Shown piece after piece: positions 7,963-16,782 of a stretch of 25,194 nt of DNA. A model generated the notes under the pieces. It was given only the letters and a program-made list of their open reading frames with translations. It was not told where the DNA came from and ran no database searches. Source of the stretch: UBA4660 sp034408895 (GTDB lineage Bacteria; Bacteroidota; Bacteroidia; Flavobacteriales_D; Sanyastnellaceae). Where the stretch lies: the NCBI GenBank assembly GCA_034408895.1, contig JAWXCI010000031.1:1-25194 (forward strand), given 5' to 3'. Made by a program: the position numbers and the translations under genes. Position 1 is the stretch's first letter, and each line of letters starts with the position of its first letter.

Positions 7963-9012
7963 CTAATACCTAGAGAAAACAACTTTTTTGTTTTCCAGTT
8001 CATTGTTGATCAACTGGAACTGTTCTCCATCAGCACCATACGCAACTAGCGTGAGGCGGTAAAGGCATGTGCTGGTGGCACTGGTTCCCTCTTCCACAGA
8101 TACGGAATACGCACCCACATCAGCGGCTGCGAAAGCTTTAGAAAGAGAAGGGCAAATACCAGAAGTCTTTACTAATTCTATTTCCACATTATCAACGCAT
8201 TCATGCGTTTTCCATTTTACTATTCCTGTGGTTTCATCATAAGTCATCTCTAGATCAATGGCTTTTTTTGAGTTGCAGGGAGTTTTAGCTTCGACCATCG
8301 GAGGAGGTTTCACTTCCTGCCCTGGCACCGGTATTTTCTTTGCCTCGGCAGGAGCTATCGGTTCACTTGGTGAATTCACTTTCGGTTGGGATATGGTTGA
8401 CTCAACTTTCGGTTGGGAGACTGGCGATTCAATTTTTGGTTTGTACACCACCATTACCTCCGGTTTCAATTCTGCACATTGTGCTTCATCAATCATTTTT
8501 CTCAGGTCCTCAATTTTCCGGGAAACCGGAAAACCAAAAAGAGAATCCGTTATGCTTTCTGGCGCATAGATAAAAACATAACCGTCCCTTCTCAGACTCT
8601 TCAGGTAGTCGTCAAAATCCAGGTTGGCTATGGAATCAGGAGTGTAGTCCAGAATTTCATCAGCGACATTTGTTTTAGTGAACCACTCCGTCTCCAGTAA
8701 ATTGTTTCGTGCCGATGCCTTGCCCAGGTCTGCATCAGTATCTCGTGTGGTAAATCCTGTCTCCACCTGGTAAGGTTTATTTCCATACAACTCCATTGCA
8801 ATTTCGGAGGTTGAAAATGTGTGGGCAGTGCAGTTGAAATACTTTCCATCGGGATGGACTACCAAGGTTTTAAATTCCAACGGGTACTGTCCTTCTCCAA
8901 TCACCTTATCGTTCACGATAAACGTAAGTCGGTACTCCTCTACCGCGTCAGTACATCCAACCAATAGGATACCGAACAAAATGAAAATCGAAAAACGCGT
9001 CAGCTTGTTCAT
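7963..9012 (-). CDS. Hypothetical lipoprotein with QPKVES repeats
   Basis: The 349-residue product starts MNKLTRFSIFILFGILLVGC, a clear lipoprotein signal with lipobox LVGC and lipidated Cys 20. The mature part begins with a beta-rich segment (YRLTFIVNDKVIGEGQYPL). A central low-complexity linker repeats a ten-residue unit (PKIESPVSQ, PKVESTISQ, PKVNSPSEP) and then runs into Pro-rich sequence. The C-terminal part (about 255-349) has four Cys and looks beta-rich, such as YRLTLVAYGADGEQFQLI. No family was recognised. The linker suggests a domain held away from the membrane. It converges on the baeRF-like gene with 59 nt between them and stands alone. A promoter match lies at 9045-9072. Probably an outer-membrane or periplasmic lipoprotein of unknown role. 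Confidence 0.75.
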   Translation of the reverse strand: MNKLTRFSIFILFGILLVGCTDAVEEYRLTFIVNDKVIGEGQYPLEFKTLVVHPDGKYFNCTAHTFSTSEIAMELYGNKPYQVETGFTTRDTDADLGKASARNNLLETEWFTKTNVADEILDYTPDSIANLDFDDYLKSLRRDGYVFIYAPESITDSLFGFPVSRKIEDLRKMIDEAQCAELKPEVMVVYKPKIESPVSQPKVESTISQPKVNSPSEPIAPAEAKKIPVPGQEVKPPPMVEAKTPCNSKKAIDLEMTYDETTGIVKWKTHECVDNVEIELVKTSGICPSLSKAFAAADVGAYSVSVEEGTSATSTCLYRLTLVAYGADGEQFQLINNELENKKVVFSRY

Positions 9013-9044
9013 GGTAGAGATTTTTGAAGATGAAAAGTTGCCAA

Positions 9045-9072
9045 CAAAAATAGAAGGCGCGAGTGAAACAAA
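9045..9072 (-). promoter_or_regulatory. Bacteroidota-type promoter of the lipoprotein gene
   Basis: On the minus strand TATTTTTG (9052-9045) matches the TAnnTTTG -7 box exactly, and TTTG (9072-9069) stands 16 nt upstream as a -33 box. That spacing is slightly short of the usual value near 19. The start codon at 9012 lies about 32 nt downstream, a sensible leader length. Confidence 0.45.
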
Positions 9073-9134
9073 AATGATTGGACATTCATACCCGTGCAGG
9101 AATTTTTTTTTGTAACCGGCCCTACGGTGGCGCT

Positions 9135-10022
9135 CTAGTCCACCAGAATAACCTGCCTCACACTGGGCACATGCAGTGCAAACATTCCGAAGCCTCCCTG
9201 CACATTGCTCACGTAGTTGATAGGTTCTTGAACCAACTGGTTATAAATGGTGCCACCCCGCTGCCGCTGGCTCAGGTAATCGTAATACTCAGGGCTGATG
9301 TTATTGAGCGACACATAAAAGGTATCACTCTCAAGAAACTCAAGTGTTTTTGAGATGGCAACTAAAGAGGAGTTGAATTCCAGGTCGCTTATCAATTCCG
9401 TCTCCACCACATTTTCGGCTGCGAAAGGATCGTCCACTTCCAGTGGGTTGGCATATTCCGAATAGAAATGCACAGCATACCAGTTTGGCCCCGGTGGATC
9501 AATAAACTGAACCATAACATCAACAGTAGCAGTGTCCACAATGGAATACGTAATGCTATCGGGTTCTACTTCCGGATACATAAGAGCTTCAGCCGTTATG
9601 CTTTTGTCATTGTAAAAATCCTGTGCAAACAATTGATAGGTATCACCCGATATCAGTTCGGTGGACAGTGTGGCCCATATTCCATCGCTCACTTTGAAGA
9701 GCGTGTCATTCACATTGTTATGAGTGAGAATCACGAGGGCGTCTTCTGCAAGAAATTGTTGCATCAACTCTTCCAAACCATCAGTGCCCGTGCTATCTGT
9801 TGTATCCGTACTGCTTTCCTGAAACTCGAGCGCAGAGAAGGAACGCGACAAGTAGAGTAGGGTGGTGGTATTGGGAATGACTTGTGTCCACACCACGGGA
9901 TGGCTTTCTATTTCATCGAGGTAAATAGGAATGGGTTTGGGTGTACACGAATAAATGAACATTTCCAGGCATGCCAAAAGAAGCAGATTGGTTTTAGGAG
10001 TATTGAAGGTTGTCTTTTTCAT
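9135..10022 (-). CDS. DUF4249-like lipoprotein paired with a TonB receptor
   Basis: The 295-residue product begins at ATG 10022, four nt after the receptor's TGA (10029-10027), so the two are one operon and probably translationally coupled. MKKTTFNTPKTNLLLLACL gives a signal region, and IYSC looks like the lipobox. The sequence then shows PVVWTQVIPNTTTLLYLSRS, compatible with the opening Ig-like strand of DUF4249, and ends in YNQLVQEPINYVSNVQGGFG, a typical DUF4249 ending in which the family reads NxxGGFGxF. DUF4249 lipoproteins habitually follow TonB-dependent receptors in Bacteroidota and probably cap or assist uptake; the substrate is unknown. Longer in-frame starts lie inside the receptor gene and lack a signal. 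Family assignment rests on position and the terminal motif. Confidence 0.65.
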   Translation of the reverse strand: MKKTTFNTPKTNLLLLACLEMFIYSCTPKPIPIYLDEIESHPVVWTQVIPNTTTLLYLSRSFSALEFQESSTDTTDSTGTDGLEELMQQFLAEDALVILTHNNVNDTLFKVSDGIWATLSTELISGDTYQLFAQDFYNDKSITAEALMYPEVEPDSITYSIVDTATVDVMVQFIDPPGPNWYAVHFYSEYANPLEVDDPFAAENVVETELISDLEFNSSLVAISKTLEFLESDTFYVSLNNISPEYYDYLSQRQRGGTIYNQLVQEPINYVSNVQGGFGMFALHVPSVRQVILVD

Positions 10023-10026
10023 CTTA

Positions 10027-12357
10027 TCAAAAAGAAAAATTGTAAGCCACCGAAGGAATGAAACCGAACAATCCCGGTTGTTCGTAATGATAACCCAGCG
10101 AGCCATCGGTGTTGGGCACCACGTTGATGCGATAAGGGGCAGCGCGGTTGTAAAAATTGTAACACCCGAAATGCCATTCACTCTTAAACTTCTTCGGTTT
10201 ATCAGGTCGTGGTTTCAACACAAAATTGATATCCAGGCGATGGGAGGGAGACATGGACACTGCATTGCGTTCGGTATAAACCGGTATCAGGTCAACGCCT
10301 GTAAAAGTGGAATTGGGAACCACGTATTGCCCCACCTGTGCAGTGAAACGCGAACCTGTGTTGTACACCCACACCGCGCTGAAGTCCCAGCGCTTGCTCA
10401 GGTTGTAAGTGGCCACCACGGACACGTTGTGCCTGCGGTCATACTTAGCCCAAAAAGTTTCACCACCATTCAATTCTTCGAAACCGCGGGTGGCCCAACT
10501 CAGTGTGTAGCTTATCCATCCGTTGAGTCTTCCTTCCTGCCGCTGCACCAAAAATTCAAAGCCCCACGAATCGCCTCTGCCCTGAAGCAATTCACTCTCG
10601 AAATTATCATTCAAAATGAGGTTAGCACCTTCGCGATATTCAATCAGATTTTGCATCCATTTATAATAGGCTTCGGCTTCGATGGTCAGGTTCGCCTTTT
10701 CTAAAAAGCGATTGTAAGCCAACACCAACTGGTCGCTTCGCTGTGGTTTTATGTTTTCAGTAACGGGATACCACAAATCTGTAGGCAGCGCAACGGACGA
10801 ACTGCTCACGAGGTGCATGTATTGCTTCATGCGGCTGTACCCGAATTTCAGGGAGGAGAATTCGTCCAGCATGTATCGCACTGCAACGCGCGGTTCGATG
10901 CCCGCGTACATTTTCTTCGATACAAAACTTCCGCTGGTGCGAATTCCCGTAAAGAGTTTCCAAAGACCTTCTTTAAAGTCTTTTTCGCTGGCAGCATAGA
11001 GTGCCCATTCGGTGCTGAGGAGGGCTCCCCCCTCGCGGCTTTCGAGGAACTCGCTTATCTCGCCTGCCGTGCTAACTACATTGGGTTTAAAGATGTGCTG
11101 GGTGAGTTGGCCGCCAAACTTTATGTGGTGGTCGTCCGAACGGAAATAATCCACATCGGCCTTCACGCCAATGTCGCGCACATCACTTTTTATGAGGATA
11201 TTGTTCTCATCAAACTTCCCGAAAATATCGTAGTCGAATTTGGTGTGGATGAGGGAGAGGTTGGAGAAAATTTTGTCGCTGTACAGGTGGTTCCATCGCA
11301 GCGTATTGGTGAAGTTGCCGAGGCGGAATCCAAATCCAAAAGGACTTTGTTCGGTAGTGTCCGCTTCATCGGTTTCCACATCGTTGTCATCAAAACGCAA
11401 CACATCATTCCCGAAATAAGAAGAAAAGAAAATGCGGTCTTTCGGGCCCATCCATCGGTTGGCTTTCAGGTTCAAATCGTAGAAATAATAGGGAAGAAAA
11501 CCGCCCACCAGTTTAAACATCTGGTCAATGTAAGTGCGCCTTGCCGCTATCATAAAAGAGGAAGTGTCCTGTTCTATCGGCCCCTCTATGGTGAGGCGCG
11601 AAGAGAGCAGGCCGATACCACCGGCTGCATGGTATTTATTCACATTGCCTTCCTTCATTCTTATATCAAGAATGGATGAAAGCCGGCCACCGTATTGTGC
11701 AGGAAACGAGCCTTTGGTCATGGTCATATCGTGCAGTGCATCGCTGTTGAACACACTGAAAAAACCAAACAAGTGGCCGATGTTGTATACCGTTGCTTCG
11801 TCCAGCAGCACAAGGTTTTGGTCGGCAGTGCCGCCCCGCACAAACATGCCGGTGCCGCCCTCGCCACCGCGCTGCACACCGGGCATCAGTTGCACAATCT
11901 TGATAATGTCTGTTTCGCCCCCCAGGCTGGGTATGCGGTTGATGCCTTTCATGGGTATGCGCATGGCACTCATCTGCGCGCTGTTCACTTTTTCCATGCC
12001 GCTGCGGTTGCCTACTACTTCCACCGTTTTGGCTTCATACACCGTTTCTGTCATCTTCACATCCAGTTTGTGTTCTGCCACTTTGGGGATGGTGTATGTG
12101 ATGGTGGGATAGCCCATCAGGTTGCACTGCAGTGTAATTTCTTCACTGCTGATTTTGGAGTGCTCGATGGTGAGTGAAAAAAAGCCATACTCGTTGGAAG
12201 TGGCGCCAATGGCCGTTCCCGGCACATGCACGGTGGCAAACAACAACGGTTCACCGCTGGTGCCGTCCTTTACATAACCGGATACCACAGTGTTTTGCGC
12301 AACCACAGGCAGCAAGAAAAAACCAGCAAGAATGAAGAGGCAAGTGCGCAGGAGCAT
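10027..12357 (-). CDS. TonB-dependent outer-membrane receptor
   Basis: A 776-residue receptor. MLLRTCLFILAGFFLLPVVAQ is the signal peptide. A carboxypeptidase-regulatory-like domain follows (about 24-105; VSGYVKDGTSGEPLLFATVH is its opening strand). The plug domain (about 130-240) contains IPSLGGETDIIKIVQLMPGV, GMFVRGGTADQNLVLLDEA and SILDIRMKEGN. The rest is barrel, ending in aromatic residues (YNFSF), as expected for outer-membrane insertion. Such proteins import ligands such as siderophores, peptides or glycans using energy from TonB-ExbBD. No SusD partner is present; a DUF4249-like lipoprotein follows 4 nt downstream instead. No transport substrate can be read from the sequence. The gene is intact and diverges from the UDG-like remnant. 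Confidence 0.9.
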   Translation of the reverse strand: MLLRTCLFILAGFFLLPVVAQNTVVSGYVKDGTSGEPLLFATVHVPGTAIGATSNEYGFFSLTIEHSKISSEEITLQCNLMGYPTITYTIPKVAEHKLDVKMTETVYEAKTVEVVGNRSGMEKVNSAQMSAMRIPMKGINRIPSLGGETDIIKIVQLMPGVQRGGEGGTGMFVRGGTADQNLVLLDEATVYNIGHLFGFFSVFNSDALHDMTMTKGSFPAQYGGRLSSILDIRMKEGNVNKYHAAGGIGLLSSRLTIEGPIEQDTSSFMIAARRTYIDQMFKLVGGFLPYYFYDLNLKANRWMGPKDRIFFSSYFGNDVLRFDDNDVETDEADTTEQSPFGFGFRLGNFTNTLRWNHLYSDKIFSNLSLIHTKFDYDIFGKFDENNILIKSDVRDIGVKADVDYFRSDDHHIKFGGQLTQHIFKPNVVSTAGEISEFLESREGGALLSTEWALYAASEKDFKEGLWKLFTGIRTSGSFVSKKMYAGIEPRVAVRYMLDEFSSLKFGYSRMKQYMHLVSSSSVALPTDLWYPVTENIKPQRSDQLVLAYNRFLEKANLTIEAEAYYKWMQNLIEYREGANLILNDNFESELLQGRGDSWGFEFLVQRQEGRLNGWISYTLSWATRGFEELNGGETFWAKYDRRHNVSVVATYNLSKRWDFSAVWVYNTGSRFTAQVGQYVVPNSTFTGVDLIPVYTERNAVSMSPSHRLDINFVLKPRPDKPKKFKSEWHFGCYNFYNRAAPYRINVVPNTDGSLGYHYEQPGLFGFIPSVAYNFSF

Positions 12358-12470
12358 GGGTGAGGGGTGACAGTGGGTTGACGCTGGAAAAGTATTGGCG
12401 GTTACAAAAAACGGCAGAAATACGATGATTGGGTTGTGGAAGTTGTATTGAAGATGGCATTCTGGATTAA

Positions 12471-13024
12471 GCCAAATGGTCTTTTGCGAAAGAAAGGATT
12501 CTCTTTGTTGCTAAGGATGTAAATCAGTCCGACAGTCCGCACAATGAAAATTATTCGGATTGGGTTGAGAGGGCAGGTCTAAAGTATTCATTCAACCTGC
12601 GCATAGCCGAATGGACATTCGGTGTCCTTAATGATTTTCAAATTCCGTTTGATGAACTGCATAATGACCAATTCTGGATGCAACACAGCGCGATAATGAA
12701 GTGAAAAAGACACCAGGAAAAGGAACAGCCAACAACAAAGATATCAGGGATAATATTCAAAAGCACAAAGCGGATATTCACAGCCAGATTTCCATCCTCG
12801 ATCCAACTCATATAATTTGTTGCTTGAAACATGATGGGTTGACGGATGAGTTGTTTGATAAACCAGAACACATACAAACTGGTTGTGGTCGCCCGGTCTT
12901 TGTTTGGAATGGCATACGAGTGATTGACTTTTATCACCCTTCAGGTTTTACTGCACCTGCTGCCTTCTTTGCTTTGATGAAAGAGATTGTAACAAGTATG
13001 GTTTTTCGAGCAATGAAGACGTAA
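12471..13024 (+). pseudogene. Uracil-DNA-glycosylase-like protein, frameshifted remnant
   Basis: Two adjoining frames give one recognisable protein. The first reads ERILFVAKDVNQSD from 12492, then VERAGLKYSFNLRIAEWTFG and on to DELHNDQFW near 12676. The second continues from about 12683 with DNEVKKTPGKGTANNKDI, ILDPTHIICCLKHDG and VIDFYHPSGF, ending at TAA 13022. The ILFVAK opening and the IDFYHP near the end are the usual bookends of uracil-DNA-glycosylase-superfamily proteins of the small uncharacterised type. A frameshift near 12680-12700 separates the halves. Upstream, the frame is closed by TAA at 12468-12470 and no ATG is available, so the 5' end is missing. Likely a dead gene, or an error in the sequence. 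Superfamily membership is moderately supported; activity is not. Confidence 0.5.
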
Positions 13025-13043
13025 GCCCATTACCTCAAAAAAA

Positions 13044-13069
13044 CCCCCGCCTTCTTTCGAGCGCGGGGG
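13044..13069. terminator. Bidirectional intrinsic terminator
   Basis: CCCCCGC (13044-13050) pairs with GCGGGGG (13063-13069) around a 12-nt loop. Seven A stand before the stem and CTTTT after it. On the minus strand this gives seven T after the hairpin, a strong terminator 20 nt past the 42-aa ORF. On the plus strand it can end the UDG-like transcript. Confidence 0.8.
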
Positions 13070-13088
13070 CTTTTCATTTTGCGATCAC

Positions 13089-13217
13089 CTAGTTCTTTGG
13101 CTTCGGTGGTGGCGGTGGTGTCTTGTCCGGAGCGGTAGGGGCGTTGGTCCTGCCTCCCCCAGACTTATTACTCGTTGTGCTAGGCCGTAGCGGCATAGCT
13201 GGTTTTTTATTTGTCAT
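13089..13217 (-). CDS. 42-residue proline-rich small protein
   Basis: On the minus strand ATG 13217 opens a 42-residue frame ending in TAG at 13091-13089. The product is basic and polar: MTNKKPAMPLRPSTTSNKSG, then a Gly/Thr/Ala stretch, then the tail DKTPPPPPKPKN. There is no signal peptide or membrane helix, so it is probably disordered in the cytoplasm. A strong terminator lies 20 nt downstream on the same strand, the main argument that it is a transcribed gene. Basic proline-rich peptides of this size are common but poorly described in Bacteroidota. It is short, so chance cannot be excluded. Function unknown. Confidence 0.45.
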   Translation of the reverse strand: MTNKKPAMPLRPSTTSNKSGGGRTNAPTAPDKTPPPPPKPKN

Positions 13218-13550
13218 CTTGAATATATATTAATTGCAAGCAACATTGCCTGCACAATTTCATCTACAAAGCATCTGCCAAATTGAAGAGATTGACATTC
13301 TCGTCAGACCAATTTTGCACCCGAATAATTTTCCCCCTCCCTTCCTACTCCACCAGAATCAGAAGACCCCCTCATGCCACATTGCTGAGGTTTTTTGCAC
13401 TTAAACAGGATAGAATAATATAAGTTATTCTCACTATTATGTAACTCATATCCTCGTGTATATCCACATCTTTACCAGTAATGATTCGAGTGTCATTTAA
13501 TGAGGTAAGCGGAATGAATTCACAAAATAAAACACTTAATATGTAGTCAC
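13218..13550. other. Intergenic stretch without recognisable genes
   Basis: This 333-bp divergent region separates the small proline-rich ORF from the MORN-like gene. It is AT-rich in its second half. No coding frame with protein-like composition, no hairpin with a T-run and no convincing TAnnTTTG promoter were found. It should contain promoters for both flanking genes. Confidence 0.4.
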
Positions 13551-13982
13551 ATGAAAACAACTTTACACTTTTTTTATTTAAAATTCGTGGGTCTGCTGCT
13601 GGTTCTGGTATTGAGCGCCTGTACTTTTAAGGCTCAATCAGTAGAAATAGCGTATCTGGACAAGGACTATATAGTGCTGGAGGGCACTGAGGGAGCGTGT
13701 TACAAATGCACTATTCAGGCCGACCCTGCCAACCTTTACCATCTGGAGATTTATGATTTCTGGGGGGGACATCTGGTTATGTCTGGCTCATACAGTGATG
13801 CAATGCTTGAAAACGAGGAAGGATTATTTCAGTACTTCTTTACTAACGGTATTAAGAAAGCGGAGGGTCAATACTCAAATGGAATGAAGATAGGCGACTG
13901 GAAACGCTGGGACTGGTGGGGGGTGCCCAAAGTGGATTACAGTTATCCAACTTATGCAGGCACCTATGCTTCACATGAATAA
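13551..13982 (+). CDS. Exported MORN/YwqK-like small protein
   Basis: The 143-residue product has an N-terminal hydrophobic segment (FVGLLLVLVLSACTFKAQS) that ends in LSAC, a plausible lipobox, or AQS as an alternative signal-peptidase I site. The mature part includes ACYKCTIQADPANLYHLEIY and near the end FTNGIKKAEGQYSNGMKIGD followed by WKRWDWWG. The pattern G-x-K-x-x-E-G-x-Y-x-N-G-x-x-x-G-x-W is the MORN-variant unit of the YwqK family, here in one or two copies against the several usually present. It is therefore a short exported repeat protein, possibly a cell-surface or periplasmic lipoprotein. Upstream and downstream spacers are long, so it is probably monocistronic. Function unknown. 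Confidence 0.65.
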   Translation: MKTTLHFFYLKFVGLLLVLVLSACTFKAQSVEIAYLDKDYIVLEGTEGACYKCTIQADPANLYHLEIYDFWGGHLVMSGSYSDAMLENEEGLFQYFFTNGIKKAEGQYSNGMKIGDWKRWDWWGVPKVDYSYPTYAGTYASHE

Positions 13983-14121
13983 ATAGGAAAAAATAGGGAA
14001 TAAGGGGAACTCAAAATAGCTGGGATCAGGGTTCGGCATCACTATGTTCTATACTGGCATCGTGACCATAAGCGGTGTGTTATGGTTAAACAAGTGCGGG
14101 CGCGAAAGCAATTAATTCCCA

Positions 14122-14137
14122 TCCCGAAACATCGGGA
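14122..14137. repeat. Short perfect hairpin TCCCGA/TCGGGA
   Basis: TCCCGA at 14122-14127 pairs with TCGGGA at 14132-14137 around a 4-nt loop AACA. It sits in the spacer before the TonB-C gene, 140 nt after the MORN-like gene. Similar CCCGA...TCGGG palindromes are frequent intergenic repeats in Bacteroidota. There is no T-run, so a terminator role is not supported. Confidence 0.5.
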
Positions 14138-14261
14138 CGGAGACACAACGTATAACTTGCTTGTCTGCTGAACCGAGTTAGGCAGGGCACAACAAAAGCC
14201 AAAATTCTCTAATTGGATATTCATGTGACGTACTACCAATACATTCACCAAAAAATTGAAA

Positions 14262-14948
14262 ATGAAAGACACCATCACAACCCTTTTTTTGTTCATGCTT
14301 TTTATCACGGGGGTTTCTCAGGATCTGAAGTTTGAAGTTCAAGGGACCTACTCAAGCCCCATTACTAAAGAGCAACTGCATGCAGCCAAAACCCTGATTG
14401 ATATTAATCCTGGTTATCCCACGCAGTGGATAAGCAACTATGTTTCTGTAGAAATTTCGGCCACCAGCAACGGAAAGGCCACAAAGGCTATTGGAACAAA
14501 TGAATGGTTGAGTACAGCCCAGAAAAAGATGTTGAATACGGCTGACATGGGTACTGATGTAGTGGTAGATGTGAAGTACCAATCTAAGAACGCGGCCAAC
14601 GGTAATATGGATATAAGAACAATGAGTTTTACTGTTTCGCTCATTCCGGAAACCCAGGCTGAATATCTTGGCGGTTACGAGAAGATGACAACATATTTAA
14701 AGGAAAATGCCATCAACAAAATTTCAGCATCCGCTCCCAAAGAAATGACAGGGGTGGTGAGATTCTTCATAAACGAAGCCGGTGATATAGCGGACGCTCA
14801 ACTATCCCAGACCTCCGGAGATCCAAAAATTGACAAGGTGTTGCTTGAGGCGATCAATAAAATGCCAAAATGGAGACCTGCACAAAACTCAAATGGAACC
14901 AGCTATAAACACGAGTTTGAATTTCGTGTTGGCAACGGTGGTTGCTAA
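14262..14948 (+). CDS. Exported TonB C-terminal-domain protein
   Basis: The 228-residue product starts at ATG 14262 (an in-frame TTG lies two codons upstream). Its hydrophobic start TITTLFLFMLFITGVSQ is a signal peptide or uncleaved anchor. The middle (about 25-130) is beta-rich, with VVVDVKYQSKNAANGNMDIR, and resembles the Ig-like middle part of energy-transducer proteins in the phylum. The C-terminal domain (about 150-228) follows the TonB_C pattern: GVVRFFINEAGDIADAQLSQ, then DKVLLEAINKMPKWRPAQ and YKHEFEFRV. Classical TonB has a short cytoplasmic tail, a membrane helix and a Pro-rich span; the Pro-rich span is absent here. It may energise a receptor or act as a free periplasmic TonB-like binding domain. 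No ExbB or ExbD is nearby. Confidence 0.7.
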   Translation: MKDTITTLFLFMLFITGVSQDLKFEVQGTYSSPITKEQLHAAKTLIDINPGYPTQWISNYVSVEISATSNGKATKAIGTNEWLSTAQKKMLNTADMGTDVVVDVKYQSKNAANGNMDIRTMSFTVSLIPETQAEYLGGYEKMTTYLKENAINKISASAPKEMTGVVRFFINEAGDIADAQLSQTSGDPKIDKVLLEAINKMPKWRPAQNSNGTSYKHEFEFRVGNGGC

Positions 14949-15106
14949 AGCGGCATTCATTTAGCCGGACAGCTTTATCTCCAATTAATGATTGTTATCT
15001 AACCAGCACAGTTTATTATCTGAACTCTAGCGCAGGTGATTTCTATTGCTAACTTTCCAGCCTGTTTCGCAATACGTTGCAAAGCAGATTGAGTAATCAA
15101 CCCAAC

Positions 15107-16696
15107 ATGAAAAAAAACCTGCGTTCCCTTTTCTTTCTGCCCCTTTTTTTACTTACGTACATAGCTGGTGCGCAAGTAGAATTGGATTCAACTAACCTTC
15201 CTATTGTTGGCATCTATACTTACTTCACTCCTATACCAGATTCCCCTAAAATTGATGCCTTCATGGGGATAATTGACAACGGCTATAATGTGTATAACCA
15301 TGTTACGGATACCAACTACACCTATTGCGGTAACATCGGCATAGAGCAGCGCGGTTCCATTTCCAACCAATGGTGGTTCTTCCAGAAAAGTTTTGGGCTG
15401 GAAACCCGCGACATCTTCGGAAATGATTCGAGCGCAGTGATCCTGGGAATGCCTATGGAAACCGATTGGATATTGTATAGCCCCTATGACGACCGCACGC
15501 TGATGCGAAATGTGATCACTTATGAACTCGCCCGGCAAATGGGATACTGGGCGCCACGAACAAAATTCTGCGAACTACTGATCAATGATTTCCTCGCATG
15601 GGATTACCAGGGAGTTTATGTAATGATGGAAAAAATAAAACGCGACAACAACCGCGTGGACATTGCAAAACTGGATGCAGATGAAAACACGGGAGATGAC
15701 CTTACAGGTGGATACATTTTCGCGGTGGACAAAAACATTAACTAAGTGGATTCGGGTTGGAATTCGCCCAACCAACCCGACTTGTTTTATTCCTACAAAT
15801 ACCCGAAAGGAGATGTTATTACTGTAGAACAGAAAGCATACTTGCAAGCCTATGTGGATAGTTTCGAAACCGCATGTGCAGCGTCTGATTTTGCAGACCC
15901 TGTTAATGGATACAGAAAGTTTATAGTGGACACCACCTTCATGGATTTCCTTCTTATGCAGGAATTGAGCAAGAGTGTGGATTGTTACAAACGCAGTGCA
16001 TACTTCTATAAAGACAAAGGCAGTAACGGGGGAAAATTGCATGCCGGACCCTTGTGGGATTTTAATTCCGCGTGGCATAACATCGCTCTTTGTGCGGAGT
16101 ACGATCAATACACTGGCTGGGCTTACGAGCAATCGTGTTGGGTAAACTCCTCATTCCCGGTACCCAACTGGTGGGAGCAACTGCTACAGGATACCACCTT
16201 CACCAACGATCTTAAATGCAGGTGGCTGAACTGGCGCTCGAATGTGTTGGACACAGAAAATATTTTTAATAAGCTGGACAGCATGACCGCTTATGTGGAA
16301 GAAGCCGCAGTTCGGGAGTACGCTCAATACGGTTTCACTGAAGATTTTTTGACAGAGATCGAAAACCTCAAGAGTTGGATAGGCAGCCGCCTGACGTGGT
16401 TGGATGAAAATATGCCTGGCACATGCTGGGGTCCTGTTACAGATGTAAGCGAGGATGCTGAAAATACACTCAGCGTTTTCCCGAACCCATCTTCAGGAAC
16501 GTTTACAGTTTACAATTCGAAAGCAGGCGATTATGAGTTGGAAGTTTACAATTCGCTTGGAGAAATGGTCTTGCGGCAAACGAAAAACGGTGTGCAAGAG
16601 ATTGTGAAGTTGGATGTTCCCGCAGGAATTTATTTCCTGAATATCAAATACGAGAATTCTATCTCCACATCAAAACTGGTAGTGTCGGAACAATAG
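15107..16696 (+). pseudogene. CotH-like T9SS protein interrupted by one in-frame TAA
   Basis: One frame of 529 codons runs from ATG 15107 to TAG 16696, apart from a TAA at 15743-15745 (codon 213). MKKNLRSLFFLPLFLLTYIA is the signal peptide. The CotH kinase-like domain (about 30-430) shows VYVMMEKIKRDNNRVDIAKL, DLTGGYIFAVDK and, after the stop, KLHAGPLWDFNSAWHN, the metal-binding region of CotH kinases (usually GPxWDFD). Residues about 455-529 are a T9SS type A sorting domain (SVFPNPSSGTFTVYN, YNSLGEMVLRQ, LDVPAGIYFLNI), so the intact protein would be secreted or anchored at the surface. CotH proteins phosphorylate secreted proteins in spore formers; the role in Bacteroidota is unknown. The part after the stop keeps full protein-like quality, so the lesion is recent, read through, or a sequence error. 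Confidence 0.75.
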
Positions 16697-16782
16697 CGAT
16701 TGGGTAACAGTCGTGTGCGAATAAATGCAGCTAATTTTAACGCCTGTTCAAAAAGCAAAATCAATAAAAACCCTACCCAACC

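Noticed and set aside
9090..9134. Terminator after the DUF4249-like gene
   Set aside because: The T-run near 9108 is on the plus strand, whereas the gene is on the minus strand, and the candidate stem is only about 4 bp.
10813..11679. A 288-codon plus-strand frame inside the TonB receptor
   Set aside because: It is antisense to a complete receptor gene, has no recognisable domain and its composition follows from the opposite strand.
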